NCBI GenBank assembly: GCA_043755595.1 | Contig: JAYUSQ010000070.1 | Location: forward strand, 1 to 64,000 | Origin: VFZP01 sp043755595 | GTDB lineage: Bacteria; Acidobacteriota; Terriglobia; Bryobacterales; Bryobacteraceae | Length of the DNA: 64,000 nucleotides | Reading direction: 5' to 3' | Shown here: one piece after another, positions 7,809-14,467 of the stretch | How the letters are laid out: each line of letters starts with the position of its first letter | Position numbering within the stretch: the first letter of the stretch is position 1 | Program-made: the position numbers and the translations under genes | Notes under the pieces: generated by a model | The model's input: the letters and a program-made list of their open reading frames with translations, nothing else | What the model was told of the DNA's origin: nothing | Database searches by the model: none

Positions 7809-9165
7809 GCTGACCCTCGGACTTCTGACCGCGGGCGCGTTGTTCGGCGCGGACGTGGTGGTGGTGCCGGGCGATCCTGCCGGCCAGGGTTTCAACGACC
7901 CTACGCCGGCCACGCCCGTCGGCGGCAATCCCGGCACGACGTTGGGCCAGCAGGCGCTCAACGTCTTTCAGCGCGCCGCCAACATCTGGGGTGGCAAGCT
8001 GGTGAGCAAACAGCCCATTTTGGTGATCGCCTTCTTCACGCCGCTGAGTTGCACCGCCACGTCCGGCGTACTGGGCGCGGCCGGCGCGAATTGGTATTTC
8101 TCCGATATCCCAAAGGCCAATGGCGGCCAGGATCTGAAGGCCGCCACGTGGTATCCGGCGGCGTTGGCCGAGAAGCTCACGCTCCAGGACATCGTCGTGG
8201 ATCCTACCGATCCGTTTGAGATCTTCACGCTCTTCAACAGCCGCCTCGGCCAACCCGGTTGCCTCACCAACATCGGCTGGTATTACGGCTTGGACAACAA
8301 CGAGCCGGCCAACCGCATAGACCTGCTCTCGGTGGTGCTGCATGAGTTCGGTCACGGGCTGGGCTTTTCCGTGGGCCCGACGAATGCCAGCACCGGTGCG
8401 CACGCACAGGGCCAGGCTTCGATCTGGGAGTCCGACATGCGTGACCTGACCACAGGCAAGCAATGGGTCGGCATGACCAACGCCGAACGCGCTGCTTCGG
8501 CCCGCCGCGACGGCCTGCTGGTTTGGACCGGCCGGAGCGTGACCAACGTCATTCCTAGCACGCTCGATTTCCGGCTGGAAATCGAAAGCTCCCTGGGCAC
8601 GGCCGAGGCGTGGCAGTCCGCCCTGGGCGGCGGCTTCGCCGGCCAGCGCAGCGGCACGCTGGTGGCGCCGAACGATGGCGGCGGCGTCTCGCCGCGCGAC
8701 GGCTGCCAGGCGTTTCCGGTCGTGGCGAACATCGCCGGCAACTTCCTGCTGGTGGACCGCGGCAACTGCACCTTCGTCCAGAAGGCGATCAACGCGCAGA
8801 ACGCGGGAGCCGCGGGCCTGGTGATTGCCAACAACGCCGCGGGTCCTCTGGTCATCACCGTGACCGATCCGGCGGTGACGATTCCGATCGCCGGCGTGAC
8901 CACGGCCACGGGCAATGCGTTGCGCGCCGCCGCTCCACTGGCCGCTCGCATTCAGCGCAATCCGCTGATCCGCGTCGGCACCACGGGCGGCTTTGCGCGG
9001 CTGTACGCGCCCACGGCGTTCGCCGGCGGCTCGTCGGTGTCGCATTGGGATACGTCGCTTACACCCAGCATGTTGATGGAGCCGTTCATCACCAACGCGC
9101 TCGGCTCAAACGTGCGCAATCCCGATGACTTGTCGCTGAACCTGTTGAAGGACATAGGCTGGTAG
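7795..9165 (+). CDS. Secreted zinc metalloprotease with PA domain
   Basis: 456 aa from ATG 7795. A signal peptide (MRSAKLTLGLLTAGALFGAD) is followed by a catalytic region with SVVLHEFGHGLGF, an HExxHxxGF zinc site with the third ligand expected downstream. Residues ~280-400 form a protease-associated (PA) domain inserted after the active site, with DGCQAFPVVANIAGNFLLVD and AINAQNAGAAGLVIANN, the usual PA signature. The C-terminus returns to catalytic-like sequence (MEPFITNALG...LLKDIGW). It is probably an extracellular or periplasmic peptidase. The tail of a second, decayed copy lies just upstream at 7060-7286. Family is clear, target unknown. Confidence 0.85.
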   Translation: MRSAKLTLGLLTAGALFGADVVVVPGDPAGQGFNDPTPATPVGGNPGTTLGQQALNVFQRAANIWGGKLVSKQPILVIAFFTPLSCTATSGVLGAAGANWYFSDIPKANGGQDLKAATWYPAALAEKLTLQDIVVDPTDPFEIFTLFNSRLGQPGCLTNIGWYYGLDNNEPANRIDLLSVVLHEFGHGLGFSVGPTNASTGAHAQGQASIWESDMRDLTTGKQWVGMTNAERAASARRDGLLVWTGRSVTNVIPSTLDFRLEIESSLGTAEAWQSALGGGFAGQRSGTLVAPNDGGGVSPRDGCQAFPVVANIAGNFLLVDRGNCTFVQKAINAQNAGAAGLVIANNAAGPLVITVTDPAVTIPIAGVTTATGNALRAAAPLAARIQRNPLIRVGTTGGFARLYAPTAFAGGSSVSHWDTSLTPSMLMEPFITNALGSNVRNPDDLSLNLLKDIGW

Positions 9166-9196
9166 CTTCCTCAGGCGTTCTGCTCAATCGACGGTA

Positions 9197-9248
9197 GTGT
9201 CCCAGCCTCTTCCCCATGCATCCCTTGGTGCGAAGGAGGCTGGGACAC
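9197..9248. repeat. Inverted repeat, 12-bp arms
   Basis: GTGTCCCAGCCT at 9197-9208 is repeated exactly as AGGCTGGGACAC at 9237-9248, with a 28-base loop whose ends also pair partly (CTTCC / GAAGG). It lies 31 bases after the protease stop, so it could act as its terminator, but no T-run follows. A palindromic repeat element is equally likely. Confidence 0.6.
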
Positions 9249-9291
9249 ACAGGATGGCGGAAGCGGTGCGGACGGATTTCGAAAAACGTTC

Positions 9292-9363
9292 GTGGTCGAC
9301 TACATCGCATTGGTGACTGAGAAGGAAGCCGCGCCAGTTCCGGCTCCTCACTGGCGCCACGTA
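9292..9363 (+). pseudogene. Remnant of a dGTPase C-terminus
   Basis: This stretch resembles 6571-6645, the last coding bases of the dGTPase: both read as VVDYIA, then MTEKEA/VTEKEA, and both end in GGCGCCACGTAA-like sequence (GGTGCCACGTAA in the longer copy). No other part of a dGTPase is present here. It shows that a second dGTPase copy once stood downstream of the protease. Confidence 0.6.
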
Positions 9364-9439
9364 AGGGCCGGGACGCCCGGCAGTTCGTTGGGCATATTGC
9401 GCCTTTTCAACTGGAAAACGGCGATAGCCGCATTCACCG

Positions 9440-10623
9440 TTACCCGATCTCCCCTTGCCAGAGGGCCCGGCAAAACTCAGCCCACGGCCAGATTTCAATC
9501 TGCCTTCCGTCTGGATCGCCGACCGTCCGGCGGCGATCTTCCTGGCAAACGACAATCGCCCGCGCTTTCGGATACTCCTCCAGGAAACTATTGAGTCCTC
9601 GTAGATCGGGGTTGCGGACGTTGCGCGACAGCTTGGCCTCGATCGCAATCTCGCCCAGGTTCACCACGAAATCGACTTCCGAGATGGAAGCCAGCCTTGG
9701 TGCGAAAGAAGTGGATGGGTTTGCGCGTCTCGGCATAGGCGTGATACGCGAAGAGTTCGTGCGCGAGAAAGGTTTCAAAGAGATGGCCCGCCTCGGTGCC
9801 AGCCAAGCCACCGGCGGAGAGTTGCACGCGCCGCATTGTACGGACCACGCCCGTGTCGAACAGATAGAACTTCGGCGTGGCGCTCAGTTGTTTGCGGCTT
9901 CCCGGCTTCGACGGCAACGGCGGCAGCATTCTCGCGATGAGCGTATCCTCGAGAATCTCGAAGTAAGACCGGGCCGTCTTCGCATCCACTCCCACGTCCG
10001 AGGCAATCGCGGCGTACTTTACCAACTGCCCGTTCATGATGCCGACTACGTCGAGGAAGCGCGCGAAGGCGGCGAGATTCCGGGTGAGCGCCTCGGCGGC
10101 GATTTCCTCTTTCAGGTAGTCATCGAGAAACGCGCGCAGCGAGCGGTCCGGCCGCTCTGAGTCGTAGTGGGAAGGAATCAGTCCGTGACTCATCGCCCGC
10201 TCCAAGTCGAACCCCGGCACCTCGGCCGTGACGAGCGGAAACATCTCGAACCGCCACGCCCGGCTACCTAGCAGATTTGCATGCCCGCGACGCATCTTCC
10301 GCGCACTGGAACCGCACAAAAGGAAGGAGTACCGTCGATTCTCGATCAGCCAATGGACTTCATCCAGTAGCTCGGGAACTTTCTGCACTTCGTCGAGAAT
10401 GATCGGGAGCGCCCGTTGGGCCGGTGGCGCGGCCTCCAGAATTTCGCGAAGCTCGCTGGGGTTCCGCAGCAGCGCATGCCTCAGCTTGGAGTCGAGCAGA
10501 TCCAGATAGAGCGACTGAGGAAACTGAGCCTTGAGAAAGGTGGATTTGCCGATCTTGCGGGGACCCCAAACGAAAGCGGACTGGCCCAGGCGGCAGGCCG
10601 ATCTGGAGCCTGCGGTGGTACAT
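9440..10623 (-). pseudogene. AAA ATPase with DUF4143 domain, two frameshifts
   Basis: Starting at ATG 10623 the frame reads MYHRRLQIGLPPG, then must shift near 10580-10587 to continue QSAFVWGPRKIGKSTFLK (Walker A), LPIILDEVQKVPELLDEV (Walker B) and FLLCGSSARKMRRG. The DUF4143 part follows (LFDTGVVRTMRR, GHLFETFLAHELFAY). A second shift near 9685-9700 joins HFFRTK to SEVDFVVNLGEIAIEAKLS, the nuclease-like end, stopping at 9440. Proteins of this family are common accessory ATPases of unclear role, sometimes linked to toxin-antitoxin loci. With two independent shifts the gene is almost certainly dead. It is preceded by the palindromic repeat array at 10626-10778. Confidence 0.85.
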
Positions 10624-10625
10624 GG

Positions 10626-10778
10626 AAAATCAGGACCTTGATCCTGATTATACCGCTAAAAGCGGATCTTGTTTGGATCTGAGTTAGGCCGAAAACGGGA
10701 TCTATGTCCCGGTGAGGACGAATAAACGGGAACATGGTCCTGTTTAAGGCGACAAATCGGGATTAGGATAGAGTTAAC
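10626..10778. repeat. Five imperfect tandem units with palindromic cores
   Basis: Units of 30-34 bases begin at 10626, 10658, 10692, 10724 and 10754 (last one partial), each opening with an AAA(A) tract and a C-G-G-G-A or C-A-G-G-A box. Unit 1 holds AATCAGGA-N6-TCCTGATT, unit 3 CGGGA-N6-TCCCG, and unit 4 AAACGGGA-N6-TCCTGTTT with one mismatch. Units 2 and 5 are less symmetric. Spacing is about three helical turns. The array fills the space immediately upstream of the ATPase start at 10623, and its last unit overlaps the stop of the HMA-domain gene. It looks like an operator array for a dimeric regulator. Confidence 0.65.
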
Positions 10779-11074
10779 ACCCTGAATCCAGTGGCCTTGT
10801 TTATGAAGGCACGGATCGAATCGCTGGAAGTGGCTGACGGATCGAAACCGACAACAACGTTCCCTTCCGGGTATGCCGCTTTCGCAGCCGTCACACCCCG
10901 GAATCCTTTGAGAACCACTTCCAGTCCGATGGCACAAGTGATGCAAGTGAAGCCCTTCACCTGAAACGTTACGGTGCTCGTGGCCGCCGCCTTCTTGTCG
11001 GCCGACGCCGCCGAAGCCAATCCCGACGCCGCACTGCCGGCGGTCAATTTTTGAATGAATTCTCTGCGTACCAT
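10763..11074 (-). CDS. Tat-exported heavy-metal-associated (HMA) domain protein
   Basis: 103 aa. The ATG at 11074 is chosen because GAGGAG lies 8 bases upstream and the N-terminus is then a Tat-like signal (MVRREFIQKLTAGSAASG...ASA). The mature part is a single ferredoxin-like HMA fold: VTFQVKGFTCITCAIGLEVV carries the CxxC metal site, followed by GVTAAKAAYPEGNVVVGFD. HMA domains bind Cu+, Zn2+ or Hg2+ and normally occur in cytosolic chaperones or P-type ATPases; an exported one is unusual. It is the last gene of the seven-gene ABC operon, 13 bases after the binding-protein gene. It may deliver or trap a metal at the cell surface (inference). Confidence 0.8.
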   Translation of the reverse strand: MVRREFIQKLTAGSAASGLASAASADKKAAATSTVTFQVKGFTCITCAIGLEVVLKGFRGVTAAKAAYPEGNVVVGFDPSATSSDSIRAFINKATGFRVLTLS

Positions 11075-11087
11075 CTCAGTATCTCCT

Positions 11088-12143
11088 CTACTCCGCTTTC
11101 GCCGTGCCCGGCTCGTAGTTCCATGCCGTTTGGATCGCCGCCTTGTCGGCAAAGCGGATGTCGGTGTACTCGGAAAACTCGATCTTCTTTTCCAGCACGC
11201 CGGTCTCGATCATCAAGTCGCGCACCAGATCGAAGTCGTCTTTGCGCGGCGCGAGAGAATTGTACATTACGCGCGTGATCGGCTTGGTGAGCGCCCAGCG
11301 CAGTAGTGCCGGGTTCTGGTTGTAGTAGAAGCGGCCGACGAAATCGGCGGCATTCTCACGGTAGGGCAGCCCCTTCTCCAACCACAGTCCAGAGCGCGCC
11401 ACGCCATCGACCAGCAATTGCACGGCGTCTGGACGGCTGGCGATCATATCCTCGCGCACCACCAGCACGCATGACATGTAGTCGGGCCAGTATTCGCGAG
11501 CATGAAACAGCACCCGGCCAAAGCCCCCCATTTCCGCCTGTGAAGGAAAAGGCTCACCCATGGAAAAACCATCGATCGCCCGCGCGGCCAGCGCCCCTGC
11601 CACATCAGGCGGCGCCATCTCCACCATCTTGATGGCTTTCGGATCGATGCCGTTTTTCTTCATCGCGCGGAAGACGATCAGCCGTTCGTCGGAGAAGCGG
11701 CTTGGGATCGCGACGGTTTTGCCAACCATCTGCTTGAAGTCTGTGATGCCGCTATCTTTGTGAACCACGAATGCACTGCCGTAACGATGGCCGAGATACA
11801 CGATGCGGATCGGCACGCCTTGCGATTTGAGCGCGATCGCCAGCGGGGCCACGATAAACGCCGCCTGCATCTTGTTAGAGATCAGCGCTTCCTTGATTTC
11901 CGGGAAACCCTGGAACATGCGGGGCAGAAAAATTTCGCCGGCCTTGGAGAACTTGGAAATATAATCGGTCACCGGGCAAGCCAAGTGGCAAGTGACTGGA
12001 ATGAAAGCCACGTTGAACTTGCGCTGCTGCTCCGGCAGATAGTCATTGAAAATCGAAACCCAGTTCACGTTTAGATAGCTGTGCGCTCCAGAGATGATCC
12101 CGACCCAGCAAAATGCAAACAGCACGATGCGCCTAAGACTCAT
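11088..12143 (-). CDS. ABC transporter substrate-binding protein, NitT/TauT (NMT1-like) type
   Basis: 351 aa from ATG 12143, which overlaps the upstream permease by 11 bases. There is a membrane-anchor or signal segment (MSLRRIVLFAFCWVGIISGA). The rest is a periplasmic binding fold of the NMT1/SsuA class: FNVAFIPVTCHLACPVTDYI, AAFIVAPLAIALKSQGVPI, FSMGEPFPSQAEMGG. This class binds nitrate, sulfonates, taurine or pyrimidine precursors. The first lobe carries CHLAC, a Cys-His-x-x-Cys cluster not usual in sulfonate binders and suggestive of metal or thiol chemistry. Neighbours (HMA protein, redoxin) point the same way. Substrate unknown. Confidence 0.85.
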   Translation of the reverse strand: MSLRRIVLFAFCWVGIISGAHSYLNVNWVSIFNDYLPEQQRKFNVAFIPVTCHLACPVTDYISKFSKAGEIFLPRMFQGFPEIKEALISNKMQAAFIVAPLAIALKSQGVPIRIVYLGHRYGSAFVVHKDSGITDFKQMVGKTVAIPSRFSDERLIVFRAMKKNGIDPKAIKMVEMAPPDVAGALAARAIDGFSMGEPFPSQAEMGGFGRVLFHAREYWPDYMSCVLVVREDMIASRPDAVQLLVDGVARSGLWLEKGLPYRENAADFVGRFYYNQNPALLRWALTKPITRVMYNSLAPRKDDFDLVRDLMIETGVLEKKIEFSEYTDIRFADKAAIQTAWNYEPGTAKAE

Positions 12144-12915
12144 GACGGAACCCCCATCGCACGGATTTGAGACGCTCCAGACGCCGGATGCCGATATCCA
12201 GCGCGAGGCCAATGACACCAATCAGAATCATGGCTGCGACGACAAGGTCGTAGCGTTTGCCCGAGTTGCGCGAGTCGATCACCAGATAGCCAAGCCCCGA
12301 GTTGACGGCGATCATCTCAGCCGCCACGACCACCAGCCAGGCGATGCCGAGAGCGATTCGCAAGCCCACCAGGATACTGGGCAGCGTGGCTGGAAACACC
12401 ACGCGAGCCAGCAACGCCACAGGCGATAGACCAAAATTGCGGCCGGCGCGCCGAAACATCGACGGCACGTTGCGCACGCCGTTCATCGTGGCTACCACGA
12501 TAGGAAAGAAAGAGGCCAGGAAAATCAGAAACACCGCAGCCGTATTGCCCACGCCGAACCAGATGATGGAGACTGGAATCCAGGCGATTGGGCTGATCGG
12601 CCGCATCATCTGAATCACTGGATTCACAACCTGCGCCGCCGATGGATACCATCCAAGCAGCAACCCGACGGGAATGGCCAGCGCCAGAGCGATCAGGTAG
12701 CCGGCCGCCACTCGCCCGAGCGAGTCCATAATGTAATTCAACAAAACGCCCTTGCGAACCAACTCCGCCATGCCGCGTTGCACGTCGGTAGGAGACGGGA
12801 ACACTTTCGACCCGGAATACTTGACAGAGGCGTACCAGACCACCAGCAGCACCGACGCCGTCAGCAAGGGCCAGAACAGTTTCTCCCATTTCCGGGGTTG
12901 GGCCAGTGCGCTCAT
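12133..12915 (-). CDS. ABC transporter permease, NitT/TauT type (copy 1)
   Basis: 260 aa, start ATG 12915 overlapping the ATPase stop (ATGA). Six predicted membrane helices in a BPD_transp_1 fold; the ATPase-coupling loop is RRAGRNFGLSPVALLARV, followed by PSILVGLRIALGIAWLVVVA. It is closely similar to the permease at 13706-14467 along its whole length (AGRNFGLS, GLRI.LGIAWLVVVAAEMI, NSGLG.LI.D.RN), so the two probably form a heterodimeric channel driven by the ATPase encoded between them. Confidence 0.88.
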   Translation of the reverse strand: MSALAQPRKWEKLFWPLLTASVLLVVWYASVKYSGSKVFPSPTDVQRGMAELVRKGVLLNYIMDSLGRVAAGYLIALALAIPVGLLLGWYPSAAQVVNPVIQMMRPISPIAWIPVSIIWFGVGNTAAVFLIFLASFFPIVVATMNGVRNVPSMFRRAGRNFGLSPVALLARVVFPATLPSILVGLRIALGIAWLVVVAAEMIAVNSGLGYLVIDSRNSGKRYDLVVAAMILIGVIGLALDIGIRRLERLKSVRWGFRHES

Positions 12916-13700
12916 ATTTTGTGGGCCAAGCCGATCTCTTCGAAGATGCCATCGCGTAACTTGAGGTAGCGGGGGTCGCTGATGTCGCGCGGGTGGGGAA
13001 TATCGATGTCGACGATTTTCTGAATTCGCGCCGGGCGGGCGCTCATCACTACCACGCGATCAGCCAATTGCACGGACTCCTCGATATCATGCGTGACGAA
13101 AATAATCGTCTTGCGCTCCGCCTCCCAGATCCGCAAAAGTTCGCCACGCATAATCAGGCGCGTGATTGAATCCAAGGCGCCGAAGGGCTCGTCGAGATAA
13201 AGCATGTCCGGCTTGACGGCCAGAGCGCGCGCAACTTCGAGGCGCTGCTTCATACCGCCGGACAGTTCGCCCGGATAGGCTTTTTCAAATCCTTGCAGGC
13301 CCACCAGCTTGACATAATGCGCGATCCGGCTTCGTCGCTCTTCCTTGGAAAGTTTGAAGAGGCCGAACTCGATATTACCTTCGACCGAAAGCCACGGGAA
13401 AACACCGCGCTCCTGGAAGACGAAGATCCGGCGCGGGTCCGGACCCGTCACCGCTTCGCCGTCGATTTTCACCTCACCGGAAGAAGGCGAGAGAAAGCCT
13501 GCCAAGATGTTCAGCAACGTCGATTTGCCGCAGCCGGAAGGGCCCAGCAGGCAAACGAATTCGCCATCACGCACCTCAAGGTCGACATTGTTCAGCACGT
13601 TTGTACTGACGCCATCGCGCTTGAACGTCATATTAATACCGCGCGCGCGCAGCTTCGTAGAAACCGCCGTTTGTGGCATTTGCAGCACAGGTTGCGCCAT
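12912..13700 (-). CDS. ABC transporter ATP-binding protein, NitT/TauT type
   Basis: 262 aa. It has a complete ABC ATPase: Walker A GPSGCGKSTLLN, Q-loop FVFQERGVFPW, signature LSGGMKQRLEVARAL, Walker B MLYLDEPFGALD and switch FVTHDIEESV. Similar to SsuB/TauB in length and order. It lies between two related permease genes, 5 bases after copy 2 and overlapping copy 1 by 4 bases, so a single ATPase serves both. It supplies ATP hydrolysis at the inner face of the membrane. Confidence 0.92.
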   Translation of the reverse strand: MAQPVLQMPQTAVSTKLRARGINMTFKRDGVSTNVLNNVDLEVRDGEFVCLLGPSGCGKSTLLNILAGFLSPSSGEVKIDGEAVTGPDPRRIFVFQERGVFPWLSVEGNIEFGLFKLSKEERRSRIAHYVKLVGLQGFEKAYPGELSGGMKQRLEVARALAVKPDMLYLDEPFGALDSITRLIMRGELLRIWEAERKTIIFVTHDIEESVQLADRVVVMSARPARIQKIVDIDIPHPRDISDPRYLKLRDGIFEEIGLAHKI

Positions 13701-13705
13701 CTTTT

Positions 13706-14467
13706 TTAATCCTCCGAATAACCCCAGCGTAACGAGCGGATCTTCTCAAGCGACCGCATGCCGTTATCGAGCAGTAGGCCGATTACGCCAATCATCACCA
13801 TGCCCGCGACAACAAGGTCATACCGGTTCCCCGCATTCCGCGCATCTACGATTAAGAAACCAAGACCCGAATTCACGGCGATCATCTCAGCTGCCACTAC
13901 GACAAGCCAGGCGATACCCAACGTGATGCGCAGCCCTACGATGAGTTGCGGGATCACCGCTGGATAGAGCACCCGGTAGATCAATTGGACAGACGAAAGG
14001 CCGAAGTTGCGCCCCGCATTCAAATGCACTGGTGCAATGCCGCCCACTGCGTTGATAGCGGTCACCATCAGGGGCAGGAAGGATGCCAGGAAAATAAGAT
14101 AGATGGCCGCCATGTCGCCAACCCCGAACCAAAGAATTGAAATCGGAATCCATGCCAGCGGCGAAATCGGCCGCAGGATCTGGATCAGCGGATTAACAGC
14201 CATGTCCGCGCGGCGATGCCAACCCACCATCAGACCTAGAGGAATCGCCAGCAGGGCAGCCAATGTAAAACCCCAGGTAACGCGGAACAGCGACGCCACG
14301 ATGTACTTCAGCAACAGGCCGCGCTGCGCCAATTCGGCAATACCGCCCACCACGGCCAGCGGTCCAGGCATCAAATCGATGGATTGATATTGAACCGCGA
14401 CGTGCCAGAGGATCAAGAGCGCCGCAATGAAGGCCGCTGGGCGCAGCCATAATAACTTGCGGCTCAC
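13706..14467 (-). CDS. ABC transporter permease, NitT/TauT type (copy 2)
   Basis: 253 aa from a GTG at 14467 that overlaps the TGA of the VCBS gene (GTGA). A leading helix (LLWLRPAAFIAALLILWHVA) and five more predicted helices; the coupling loop reads LNAGRNFGLSSVQLIYRVLYP. It is a paralogue of the permease at 12133-12915 and diverges mainly near the N-terminus. The presence of two permeases but one binding protein in the operon suggests a heterodimer. Transported compound unknown. Confidence 0.88.
   Translation of the reverse strand: MSRKLLWLRPAAFIAALLILWHVAVQYQSIDLMPGPLAVVGGIAELAQRGLLLKYIVASLFRVTWGFTLAALLAIPLGLMVGWHRRADMAVNPLIQILRPISPLAWIPISILWFGVGDMAAIYLIFLASFLPLMVTAINAVGGIAPVHLNAGRNFGLSSVQLIYRVLYPAVIPQLIVGLRITLGIAWLVVVAAEMIAVNSGLGFLIVDARNAGNRYDLVVAGMVMIGVIGLLLDNGMRSLEKIRSLRWGYSED

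Noticed and set aside
7741..9045. Long open frame opposite the secreted protease (434 codons)
   Set aside because: The + strand frame has HExxH and PA motifs and a signal peptide; the opposite frame has no recognisable domain and is Arg/Ala-rich, as expected from GC-rich codon bias.
10626..10778. Repeat array considered as CRISPR
   Set aside because: Units have no constant repeat with unique spacers, they vary throughout, and no cas gene is present. Palindromic operator sites fit better.
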